Shown one piece after another: positions 1 through 6,128 of a stretch of 12,206 bases of DNA. The translations under genes and the position numbers were made by a program. The notes beneath the pieces are model-generated. The model was given only the letters and a program-made list of their open reading frames with translations, was not told where the DNA came from and searched no databases. Source of the DNA: Actinomycetota bacterium. Lineage in GTDB: Bacteria; Actinomycetota; Actinomycetes; Streptosporangiales; Streptosporangiaceae. Each line of letters opens with the position of its first letter. Position 1 is the stretch's first letter. The stretch lies in NCBI GenBank assembly GCA_003161205.1, contig PMOU01000583.1, positions 7,683-19,888 on the forward strand, given 5' to 3'.

Positions 1-186
1 GAGGGCGAGACGGGCCGCAAGGCCAAGGAAGCCCTGCGGGACCTGCGCGACAGCGACGTGGTGGGCAAGGCGCGGGACACGGCCCGCGACGCGATCCGCG
101 ACCTGCGGGACAGCGACGCCGGGCGCAAGGCGAAGGCCGCCATCCGCGACCTGCGGGACAGCAACGGGACGGGCGACAAGTCCTGA
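1..186 (+). CDS. C-terminal fragment of a charged repeat protein, function unknown
   Basis: The reading frame is open from the left edge and ends in TGA at 184-186, giving 61 residues of a protein that begins outside the window. The fragment is almost entirely charged and is built from near-repeats of the type (A)IRDLRDSD followed by a K/R/A-rich stretch. Copies of RDLRDS end at 54, 114 and 162, so the spacing is 20 and then 16 residues. The pattern predicts an amphipathic helix, or a disordered charged tail, and ends in a polar GTGDKS tail. No cysteines or catalytic motif are visible. Codon use (G/C in nearly every third position) and the clean stop support real coding. I do not recognise the family; similar Lys/Arg/Asp/Ala repeats occur in LEA-like and YtxH-like stress proteins and in nucleoid-binding tails, but this fragment does not settle which. 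Confidence 0.7.
   Translation, partial: EGETGRKAKEALRDLRDSDVVGKARDTARDAIRDLRDSDAGRKAKAAIRDLRDSNGTGDKS
34..162 (+). repeat. Imperfect in-frame repeat, three copies of a 21-bp unit
   Basis: The 21-bp stretches at 94-114 and 142-162 are identical, and 34-54 is a diverged third copy with three or four changes. The intervals are 60 and 48 bp, both multiples of three, so the repeat acts at protein level (RDLRDS units) within the fragment at the left edge. Confidence 0.75.
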
Positions 187-318
187 GGTGCTCGCAGGCA
201 CGGCCGGACCTTTACGGAAGGTGCACGAGAGGTCTTCAGGGCGGTACGGAGTTCTTTGGGGTTAACGGGGGTATCGTCTTGACGGCCGGACGACTAGGCT
301 GAAACCGGGTAAACCCGA

Positions 319-345
319 CGGCGGCGCAACGACGCATCGCCGCCG
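319..345. terminator. GC-rich hairpin in the 187-449 gap, possible terminator or leader structure
   Basis: CGGCGGCG (319-326) is perfectly complementary to CGCCGCCG (338-345) around an 11-nt loop. No T-run follows. It lies 133 bp after the stop of the left-edge gene and about 105 bp before the LacI-family start. It could end the upstream transcript without a T-tract, as is common in actinomycetes, or fold in a regulator leader. The rest of 187-449 holds a weak hairpin (ACCTT/AAGGT at 208-222), the operator at 383-396 and no convincing gene. Confidence 0.35.
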
Positions 346-349
346 GGCC

Positions 350-376
350 TTGTCGGACGACCCGACCATTTATCCT
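350..376 (+). promoter_or_regulatory. Weak candidate promoter of the LacI-family gene
   Basis: TTGTCG (350-355) and TATCCT (371-376, a TANNNT-type -10) are separated by 15 bp, which is short. The element lies directly before the operator at 383-396, so the operator would cover the expected transcription start. That arrangement makes biological sense for autorepression, but the hexamers alone are weak. Confidence 0.25.
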
Positions 377-382
377 TCAGGA

Positions 383-396
383 TGTGAGCGCTAACG
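383..396. promoter_or_regulatory. LacI-family operator O1, upstream of the regulator gene
   Basis: TGTGAGCGCTAACG at this position matches the perfect palindrome TGTTAGCGCTAACA found at 1630-1643 in 12 of 14 positions. The central AGCGCT and the CG step at the dyad centre are typical of LacI/GalR-family operators. It lies 54 bp before the GTG start of the LacI-family gene, where binding would give negative autoregulation. Pairing with the second site 1.25 kb away also allows looping, which is inference. Confidence 0.7.
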
Positions 397-449
397 TCGG
401 CCCCGGCTGACCGCATGGCTACGCGGCGCGCGGCAGAGGGGGGCACGAT

Positions 450-1553
450 GTGACGCCGGCACCGGATGAACGGGCCGAGAACCTGGCACGCGAGAACCTG
501 GCCAGCGAGAACCTGGCGAGAACCTCAGTCGTGCGCGGGCTGGGCAACATGTCGCGCCCCCCGGTCATGGCCGATGTCGCCCGGCTCGCCGGGGTCTCGC
601 ACCAGACCGTCTCGCGGGTGCTGAACCAGCACCCGAACGTTCGCCCGCTGACCAGGGACAAGGTGCTGGCCGCCATCCGCGAGCTCGCCTACCGGCCGAA
701 CGCCGCGGCCCGGACGCTGGTCACCCGGCGGACCCACACCCTGGGCGTGATCAGCTTCGACACCATGCTGTACGGCCCGGCTTCCATGCTGTACGGCTTC
801 GAGCGGGCGGCGCACGACGCCTATTTCGTGTCCATCGCCAGCCTGCCCGCGCTCGACCGCGGGTCGATGCTGGACGCCGTGGACCGGTTCCTGGGCCAGG
901 GCATCGAGGGGATCGTCGTCATCGCCACGCAGGACACCGCCGTGGCCGCGCTGGCGCACGTGCCACCGGAGGTGCCGCTGGTCGCGGTGGGCTGCGGCAC
1001 CCGCGCTTCGGTCGCGTCGGTGGCGATCGACAACGCCGCCGGCGGGGCCGCCGCGACGCGTTACCTGCTCAGCCTGGGGCACCGGACCGTGTACCACGTA
1101 GCCGGGCAGGCCTCGTGCCTGGACGCCCAGGAGCGCACCGACGGCTGGCGGCAGGCCCTGCGCGAGGCCGGGGCGGCCGAGCCCGCCGTGCTCGCCGGCG
1201 ACTGGTCGTCGGCCTCCGGCTACCAGGCTGGCTGCCAGCTGGCGTCGGATCCCGAGCTGACCGCCATTTTCTGCGGCAACGACACGATGGCCCTCGGCGT
1301 CATGCGGGCACTGGCCGAACGCGGACTCCGGGTGCCCGCCGACGTGAGCATCGTCGGTTTCGACGACGTCCCCGAGGCGGGGTACTACCTGCCGCCGCTC
1401 ACCACGGTGCGGCAGGATTTCGGCGAGGTCGGCCGGCAGGCGCTGAGCACGCTGGTCGACCGGATGTCCGGCGCCATCCCGGCCGGGCCCCGGGTCCGGG
1501 TGGCGCCCGAGCTGATCGTGCGGGCCAGCGCCGCCGGGCCGCGGTACCGCTGA
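450..1553 (+). CDS. LacI/GalR-family transcriptional repressor, probable regulator of araB
   Basis: The protein is a ligand-responsive DNA-binding repressor. Residues 38-58 (MADVARLAGVSHQTVSRVLN) are a canonical LacI helix-turn-helix, residues 81-95 (YRPNAAARTLVTRRT) are the hinge, and residues 96-340 or so form the periplasmic-binding-protein-like sensor, including the late IVGFDDVPEAGYYLPPLTTVRQ motif typical of the family. The GTG start at 450 has AGAGGGGGG at 435-443, six bases upstream, giving 367 residues. This is about 30 longer than usual, because a 33-residue tail containing ENLAR/ENLAS repeats precedes the HTH. An internal ATG at 549 would give a normal 334-residue protein but has no good ribosome binding site. 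The gene is followed after 71 bp by araB, and matching operators flank it, so it probably represses itself and araB. The ligand is unknown, with a pentose or its phosphate expected. Confidence 0.93.
   Translation: MTPAPDERAENLARENLASENLARTSVVRGLGNMSRPPVMADVARLAGVSHQTVSRVLNQHPNVRPLTRDKVLAAIRELAYRPNAAARTLVTRRTHTLGVISFDTMLYGPASMLYGFERAAHDAYFVSIASLPALDRGSMLDAVDRFLGQGIEGIVVIATQDTAVAALAHVPPEVPLVAVGCGTRASVASVAIDNAAGGAAATRYLLSLGHRTVYHVAGQASCLDAQERTDGWRQALREAGAAEPAVLAGDWSSASGYQAGCQLASDPELTAIFCGNDTMALGVMRALAERGLRVPADVSIVGFDDVPEAGYYLPPLTTVRQDFGEVGRQALSTLVDRMSGAIPAGPRVRVAPELIVRASAAGPRYR
477..526 (+). repeat. 15-bp tandem repeat encoding ENLA(R/S) in the regulator N-terminus
   Basis: GAGAACCTGGC occurs at 477, 492 and 507 with exact 15-bp spacing. 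A fourth, partial copy, GAGAACCT, begins at 518 after only 11 bp and is out of register. The three in-phase copies encode ENLAR-ENLAS-ENLAR ahead of the DNA-binding domain. Copy number could vary by slippage. Confidence 0.8.
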
Positions 1554-1607
1554 CCCGGCTGATTCAACCGGCGCCCGGAAGGCAAGAATGCTCTAGAAGG
1601 ATCCCCA

Positions 1608-1613
1608 TACGAT
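1608..1613 (+). promoter_or_regulatory. Possible -10 element before araB
   Basis: TACGAT (TANNNT class) is in the 71-bp gap between the regulator and araB. No convincing -35 is found 17 bp upstream. If it is used, transcription would start about 4-8 bases before the araB ATG and just ahead of the operator at 1630-1643, leaving little room for the AAGGCGG site at 1614-1620. Co-transcription with the regulator is the alternative. Confidence 0.22.
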
Positions 1614-1624
1614 AAGGCGGACAG

Positions 1625-3325
1625 ATGGTTGTTAGCGCTAACAGAGACGTCAGCGGTGACGATTTTGTCGTCGGCGTGGACTTCGGGACGCTGTCGGCAC
1701 GCGCCCTGGTGGTCCGGGTCAGCGACGGCGCCGAGGTCGGCACCGCCACCAGCGAGTATGCCCACGGCGTGATCGACCGTGAGCTGGCCGGGCACGGTGA
1801 GCTGCCGCCCGACTGGGCGCTGCAGGATCCGGGCGACTACACCGACGCGCTGGCGGCCACGGTCCCGGCCGCGATCAAGGCGGCCGGGGTTGACCCGGGC
1901 CAGGTGATCGGCATCGCCACCGACTTCACCGCGTCCACCTGCATGCCGGTCACCGCCGACGGGACGCCGCTATGCCAGCTGGACGGCCTGGCCGCGCGCC
2001 CGCACGCCTACCCCAAGCTGTGGAAGCACCACGCCGCCCAGCCGCACGCGGACCGGATCAACGCCGTCGCCCACGAGCGCGGCGAGAAATGGATCGGCCG
2101 CTACGGGGGGAAGATCTCCTCGGAGTGGCAGTTCGCCAAGGCGCTCCAGCTGCTGGATGAGGACGCCGAGCTCTACCGGCGCGCGGACCGGTGGATCGAG
2201 GCCGCCGACTGGATCATCTGGCAGCTGTGCGGGACCGAGACCAGGAACGCGTGCACGGCCGGGTACAAGGGCATTTTCCAGGACGGGCATTATCCGTCAC
2301 CGGACTTCCTGGCCGCCCTGGACCCGGGCTTCGCCGACTTCGCCGAGGCCAAGCTCGCCCATCCCATTTCCCCGCTGGGCGCCCGGGCCGGCCGGCTGAC
2401 CCCGGCCGCGGCCGCCAACCTCGGGCTGCGCGACGGGATCGCGGTCGCCGTCGGCAACGTGGACGCGCACGTCACCGTGCCCGCGGCCGGCCCGGTCGCG
2501 GCGGGCAAGATGGTGGCGATCATGGGCACCTCCACCTGCCACGTGATGAACGGGACCGAGCTCGCCGAGGTCCCCGGCATGTGCGGCGCGGTCGACGGCG
2601 GGATCGTGGCTGGACTGTGGGGGTATGAGGCGGGGCAGAGCGGGGTCGGTGACATCTTCGCCTGGTTCGCGCGCAACGGCGTCCCCGGCGAGTTCGCCGA
2701 CGAAGCGCGGCGGCACGGTGTGTCGCTGCAGGCGCTGCTGGACGAGAAGGCCACCGCGGCCCCGCCCGGCGCGCACGGGCTGGTCGCGCTGGACTGGGAG
2801 GGCGGCAACCGCTCGGTCCTGGTGGACGGCCGCCTGTCCGGCACCATCGTCGGGCTGACGCTGGCCACCACGGCGCCGGAGATCTACCGGGCGCTGCTGG
2901 AGTCGACCGCGTTCGGGACCAGGATGATCGTCGATACGTTCGGCGCCTCCGGGGTGCCGGTGACCGAGTTCGTGGTGGCCGGCGGCCTGGTCAAGAGCGC
3001 CCCGCTGATGCAGATCTACGCGGACGTCCTGCGGCGCCCGCTCTCGGTGATCGGCTCCGAGCAGGCGCCGGCTCTGGGCTCGGCCATCCACGCGGCGGTC
3101 GCGGCGGGCGCCTACCCGGACGTGCCGGCCGCGGCCGAGGTCATGGGCCGGCTGCAACGGGACGTCTACTCCCCCGACCCGGTCCGCGCGGATGTGTACG
3201 ACCAGCTCTACGCGGAATACGTGCAGCTGCACGACTATTTCGGGCGCGGGGAGAACCAGGTCATGCACCGGCTGCGGGCGATCCGGGACCGCGCCTATTT
3301 GAGCCGAACGGGCGGTGGTGCGTGA
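1625..3325 (+). CDS. araB: L-ribulokinase (FGGY carbohydrate kinase family)
   Basis: AraB phosphorylates L-ribulose to L-ribulose 5-phosphate with ATP, the second step of cytoplasmic L-arabinose catabolism. At 566 residues it matches the usual AraB length. The N-terminal ATPase-fold phosphate motif is VGVDFGTLSARALVV (16-30). The catalytic-base region is GNVDAHV, with Asp280 the probable base. MGTSTCH (300-306) is the ribulokinase-type second phosphate loop, followed by EAGQSGVGDIFAWF and by GGLVKSAPLMQIYADVL (453-469), the adenosine-binding part of the second FGGY domain. The start is ATG at 1625 with AAGGCGG at 1614-1620. It follows the LacI-family gene by 71 bp and its first codons contain an operator. 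Neither araD nor araA follows; instead the last 65 bp overlap, tail to tail, the gene on the other strand. Another ketopentose kinase is possible, but the GTSTC loop favours AraB. Confidence 0.93.
   Translation: MVVSANRDVSGDDFVVGVDFGTLSARALVVRVSDGAEVGTATSEYAHGVIDRELAGHGELPPDWALQDPGDYTDALAATVPAAIKAAGVDPGQVIGIATDFTASTCMPVTADGTPLCQLDGLAARPHAYPKLWKHHAAQPHADRINAVAHERGEKWIGRYGGKISSEWQFAKALQLLDEDAELYRRADRWIEAADWIIWQLCGTETRNACTAGYKGIFQDGHYPSPDFLAALDPGFADFAEAKLAHPISPLGARAGRLTPAAAANLGLRDGIAVAVGNVDAHVTVPAAGPVAAGKMVAIMGTSTCHVMNGTELAEVPGMCGAVDGGIVAGLWGYEAGQSGVGDIFAWFARNGVPGEFADEARRHGVSLQALLDEKATAAPPGAHGLVALDWEGGNRSVLVDGRLSGTIVGLTLATTAPEIYRALLESTAFGTRMIVDTFGASGVPVTEFVVAGGLVKSAPLMQIYADVLRRPLSVIGSEQAPALGSAIHAAVAAGAYPDVPAAAEVMGRLQRDVYSPDPVRADVYDQLYAEYVQLHDYFGRGENQVMHRLRAIRDRAYLSRTGGGA
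1630..1643. promoter_or_regulatory. Perfect LacI-type operator O2 inside the first codons of araB
   Basis: TGTTAGCGCTAACA is a perfect 14-bp palindrome, located six bases after the A of the araB ATG (codons 2-7, VVSANR). It matches the site upstream of the LacI-family gene at 12 of 14 positions. A repressor bound here would block elongation or initiation of araB transcription. Confidence 0.8.
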
Positions 3326-3935
3326 TCCGCCGGCGCAGCTGCACCGCCAGGAGCGGAACCGCGAACCAGAACACCCAGGCGTAGGTCGTGACGAAGAAGA
3401 ACGGGATCGACAACCCGAAGGCGGCCACGAAGTTCCAGGCCTGCCAGCCCATGTCGTCGAGGGCAGGCCGCGGGGCCTCTGGCGCCTGCTGGTGGGAGAT
3501 CATGTGCCGCAGCATGGCCAGCAGCGCCGCGGACTCCAGCACCTGCACCAGCGCGTAAAACCCGAACCGCAGGGCGTGGGTATCGAGGGTCTGGTCCCCG
3601 CTGACCGTGAGCAGCTTGGTCGCGAACGGGATGACCACGATCGTCATGAGCCAGGCTGTGTTGAACGTGCGCAGTCTGGTGTCGGTGCGCTCGACGTAGC
3701 GGAACAGATCATGATGATTGCTCCACGCCGCGGCGATCACCACGAAGCTGATAACGAACGCCGCGTAGTGACCGTCGTTGTGCCGTACCGAAGACCAGAA
3801 CGTACCTACGGTGTCCCCCGAGGGCACCGGCAGCTCGATTGCCAGCAGCGTGACCGCGATGGCGACCACGGCATCGGAGAACAACATCAGCCGTTCGGTG
3901 GCACGCGATTCGTACTTCTGCTCGCTATCGGGCAC
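3261..3935 (-). CDS. TMEM175/DUF1211-family membrane protein, probable K+ channel
   Basis: Bacterial TMEM175 proteins are six-TM potassium-selective channels, tetrameric, with a hydrophobic first-helix gate. Here RLMLFSD (15-21) gives the hallmark RxxxFSD motif at the start of TM1 (about 17-37). Further helices lie near 57-73 (with the conserved WxxHH at 71-75), 92-110, 122-145, 165-182 and 183-200. The Arg-rich tail after 200 is probably cytoplasmic. Length 224 is normal. The GTG start at 3935 has GGGGAGA ten bases upstream; those Gs could pair with an adjacent CCCC (3949-3959 dyad), which might tie initiation to passage of ribosomes from the upstream gene. That gene ends 39 bp before this start on the same strand, so an operon is likely. 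The last 65 bp are antisense to the araB end. Ion selectivity is family inference. Confidence 0.88.
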   Translation of the reverse strand: MPDSEQKYESRATERLMLFSDAVVAIAVTLLAIELPVPSGDTVGTFWSSVRHNDGHYAAFVISFVVIAAAWSNHHDLFRYVERTDTRLRTFNTAWLMTIVVIPFATKLLTVSGDQTLDTHALRFGFYALVQVLESAALLAMLRHMISHQQAPEAPRPALDDMGWQAWNFVAAFGLSIPFFFVTTYAWVFWFAVPLLAVQLRRRITHHRPFGSNRRGPGSPAAGA

Positions 3936-3974
3936 TAGCAGATCATCTCCCCGACGGGGTGGTCCCTTTCCGGC

Positions 3975-5681
3975 TCACTGGCCGGTGACCTGGCGCCAGT
4001 TGGAGACCGAGGGCTGGAGGCGGGCGGCGGGGCCCTGGCCGAAGAGCCTGAAGATGTTGCCGGTGATCCGCTGGACGACGGTGGCCTCGCAGGTACCGCC
4101 GGAGTAGCAGCCGCTGTGCCCGTCCAGGGCCGGGATCCAGTTGTTGGTGCCGGTGTCGATCACGCCGGCGCCGGTGGTCGCGTTGGTGTAGTAGGTCATG
4201 TCGGAAAACCAGGGGGTCGTGTTGTGCTGGCCCTGGCTGGCGGAGACCGGCGAGTGGCCGAGGATCTGGTCGTTAGCGGGCTGGCCGTCCACGGCCTCGA
4301 ACTGGTCGACGTCGGAGGCGACCACACCGGGCACGACGTCGCCGTCGTGCAGGCCCGTGCCGGCGAAGACCCAGGCGGAGGCGTCGGACACCGTGAACCC
4401 GGTGTGCAGGCCGGGCTCGAGGAAGCCGGAGTAGGTATCGCCGACGAAATCGTACTCGGGCCAGCCCGACGGCTGGTTCGACCACTCGTTGCCGGTGACC
4501 TCCATCGGGTTCCCGTGGCCGTCGAGCGGGTCCGCGGCGGAGTCGCGGTAGTCGACGAGCTCGCGGTCGGCGCCGAGCGGGGAGGCCTGGGTCCGGACGT
4601 GCCGCAAGACCGGGCTGGCGGCGAAGAAGACGATGTTCATGCCCTTGCCGTAAGCCGCCACGGCGGCTTCGCGCTCGCCGTAGGACCAGCACTCGTCGTG
4701 GCCGAGGGACAGCAGCACCTTGTGCTTCAGCAGGTAGCCGGGGTGCTCCTGCACGGTCAGGTCGGTGGCGTAGGTGACGTCGAGGCCGTGCTGTTCGGCC
4801 CACTTGACCAGCGGGTACTCCAGGCCGAGGAAGTTGCCTGAGCCGTTCTCCGCGGCGTAGGGGCGGTCGTAGGACACCACACGCGACCGGGAGCACAGCG
4901 GGTAGACGTCCGCGGGGCAGCTGCCCAGGCCCTGGTAGTAGTCGTAGCCGCCGTAGAAGTTCCAGGCCTGCCAGGTGAACACGTCGTTCTTGATCACGTA
5001 CGTGGCGGTGCTGGCGGGAGCCCAGATCGTCAGCGGGACATAGCTCTGCCGGTTGCCCGGGCCGACGAGCTTGATCAGGTAGTCGCCCTGGACCCAGGCC
5101 GAGGTCACGGTGAAGGTCAGCGACGCGGACCAGTTATCGCAGGCCACCATGTTGGTGCCGCTGGTAACCGGGCAGGCGGCCTGGTTCTTGCCCTGGACCT
5201 GGGCCGAGGTCCAGATCAGCCGCGCGCCCTTGTTCTGGTAGTAGCCCATCCGGAAGGCCTCGGCGCGGAAGGACGGGCCGGTGGTGCTGACATACAGCGT
5301 GACCTGCTGGCCCTGCTGGGCGTAGACCTGGCTGGCGAAACCGGTGATGCCGCCGTGCGAGCCGTGGATCTCCCACGCGGTGGTGCCCGGCTTGTCGTTC
5401 TCCTGGATCACCCAGCGGGCCTGCGTCCCGTCCGGGCCTGCGAAGGTGGCCGGCCCCGCCGCGGTGCTGGTGCCGGTGCCGGTGCCGGTGCTGGCGCCGT
5501 CGCTGGCCTGGCTGGCCACGGGCCTATGGGCGGTAGCCGACGGCACCTTCGGCGCGAGCGCCACGATCGCCGCGACGACGGCTAGCCCCACGGCCACCGT
5601 GGTGACCACCCCGCCGATGACCCACTTGTCAACCAACGCGGAACCCCCCTCGCCGTCACGCAGCCGATCTACCGCTATCAC
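3975..5681 (-). CDS. Membrane-anchored N,N-dimethylformamidase large-subunit-like protein
   Basis: The 568-residue product has a short N-terminus, one TM segment (about 20-43), a Ser/Thr/Gly linker (55-76, STGTGTGTST), a beta-rich domain (about 85-225, with FRMGYYQNKGARLIW), and a long C-terminal domain like that of the dimethylformamidase beta subunit. The match rests on the phrases WQAWNFYGGYDYY (237-249), SYDRPY (270-275), EYPLVKWAEQHGLDVTYATD (288-307) and LSLGHDECWSYGER (324-337). The characterised enzyme is a cytosolic iron amidohydrolase; the glutamate of GHDE330 is my candidate ligand, not confirmed. The anchor predicts an extracytoplasmic domain with four or more pairable cysteines, so the substrate may differ. 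GTG at 5681 has no ribosome binding site, while TTG at 5636 has AGGGGGG six to seven bases upstream and would start right before the TM; I favour 5636. It leads a probable operon with the TMEM175-like gene. Confidence 0.8.
   Translation of the reverse strand: MIAVDRLRDGEGGSALVDKWVIGGVVTTVAVGLAVVAAIVALAPKVPSATAHRPVASQASDGASTGTGTGTSTAAGPATFAGPDGTQARWVIQENDKPGTTAWEIHGSHGGITGFASQVYAQQGQQVTLYVSTTGPSFRAEAFRMGYYQNKGARLIWTSAQVQGKNQAACPVTSGTNMVACDNWSASLTFTVTSAWVQGDYLIKLVGPGNRQSYVPLTIWAPASTATYVIKNDVFTWQAWNFYGGYDYYQGLGSCPADVYPLCSRSRVVSYDRPYAAENGSGNFLGLEYPLVKWAEQHGLDVTYATDLTVQEHPGYLLKHKVLLSLGHDECWSYGEREAAVAAYGKGMNIVFFAASPVLRHVRTQASPLGADRELVDYRDSAADPLDGHGNPMEVTGNEWSNQPSGWPEYDFVGDTYSGFLEPGLHTGFTVSDASAWVFAGTGLHDGDVVPGVVASDVDQFEAVDGQPANDQILGHSPVSASQGQHNTTPWFSDMTYYTNATTGAGVIDTGTNNWIPALDGHSGCYSGGTCEATVVQRITGNIFRLFGQGPAARLQPSVSNWRQVTGQ
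5465..5494. repeat. Hexanucleotide repeat, five units of TGCYGG
   Basis: Five consecutive 6-bp units (TGCTGG, three TGCCGG, TGCTGG) fill 30 bp. On the minus strand they encode the Thr/Gly/Ser linker just after the membrane anchor of the dimethylformamidase-like protein. Slippage would lengthen or shorten the linker by two residues without breaking the frame. Confidence 0.75.
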
Positions 5682-6075
5682 CCCGGCGTAGGCGCCTGCG
5701 CGATCGCTGCGAGATTACGGGACAGAACACATTAGATACACCCTGCGGACCGTCGCCGGGATGCAAGTCACCGGGTCCGGGTCGCGCATTACTCAGTGGT
5801 GGTCCTCCACAGCCTCTGTAGCCACGGCAGTCGGATCGTACATCAGGAATCTCGGCCGTCGCGTTTCTGGCTTCAAACGTGGCCAAGCCGGTGCCGACGG
5901 CTCCGTCCGGGCGGAGCGAAAACCGGTTGCGCTGGCGGCCGGCCGTGTGGCAACCTGCAGCAGGTTCGGGCCGGCCCGAGGAGCCGGCTGAGTGGAGGGA
6001 GGCGCGGAATGTCTACGCCCGTCGCGGGTGCGTTGCCGCCTGCCCCGTTCACCGCTCAGCCGAGGAGCATCACCC
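5682..6075. other. Divergent intergenic region with a dyad-rich leader, no supported gene
   Basis: This 394-bp stretch separates the minus-strand formamidase-like gene from the plus-strand RIO kinase, so it should hold both promoters. The AT-richest part (5726-5740) offers TAATGT on the minus strand (5734 to 5729) as a -10 without a good -35. The half nearest the kinase is full of dyads: GCTCCG/CGGAGC (5900-5917), AACCGGTT (5921-5928), and AACCTGC-A-GCAGGTT (5952-5966) flanked by GGCCGGCC at 5937-5944 and 5969-5976. Open frames here (for example 5761-5991 on +) lack ribosome binding sites and typical codon use. Confidence 0.6.
5937..5976 (+). promoter_or_regulatory. Nested dyad upstream of the RIO kinase, operator or leader hairpin
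   Basis: AACCTGC-A-GCAGGTT (5952-5966) is a perfect 7+1+7 inverted repeat. GGCCGGCC sits on both sides, 7 nt to the left and 2 nt to the right, and can pair to extend the stem. The structure ends three bases before a GAGGAG sequence (5979-5984), so it could sequester initiation signals as RNA or bind a dimeric regulator as DNA. No choice between these can be made by eye. Confidence 0.5.
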
Positions 6076-6128
6076 GTGCCCGACTTTCCCGCCGCAGACT
6101 ACCCAGAGTTCAACTCCCGCCGCGGTAA
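6009..6128 (+). CDS. Possible short upstream ORF (39 aa) overlapping the RIO kinase start
   Basis: ATG at 6009 is preceded, six bases away, by GGAGGGAGG (5994-6002), the strongest ribosome binding site in this part of the window. The frame runs 39 codons to TAA (6126-6128), out of frame with the kinase and overlapping its first 53 bases. The peptide starts MSTPVAGALPP and ends in an Arg/Pro-rich tail that is largely dictated by the overlapping frame. It could be a regulatory leader ORF, a coincidence, or a sign that the true kinase N-terminus reaches it through a frameshift. Low confidence as a stable protein. Confidence 0.3.
   Translation: MSTPVAGALPPAPFTAQPRSITRARLSRRRLPRVQLPPR

Noticed and set aside
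34..526. Spaced repeats that might suggest a CRISPR array
   Set aside because: Both repeat sets are in-frame within coding DNA, with units of 11-21 bp and no constant spacers; no cas genes are present.
525..1097. 190-codon minus-strand open frame over the LacI-family gene
   Set aside because: Antisense shadow of the helix-turn-helix and sensor domain coding region, without ribosome binding site or family signal.
2297..3268. 323-codon minus-strand open frame across araB
   Set aside because: Shadow of araB. The strand carrying FGGY motifs is unambiguous and the opposite product has only biased composition.
5761..5991. 76-codon plus-strand frame in the gap before the RIO kinase
   Set aside because: No Shine-Dalgarno sequence, third-position GC lower than the neighbours, and it is interrupted by the dyad-rich leader; more likely non-coding.
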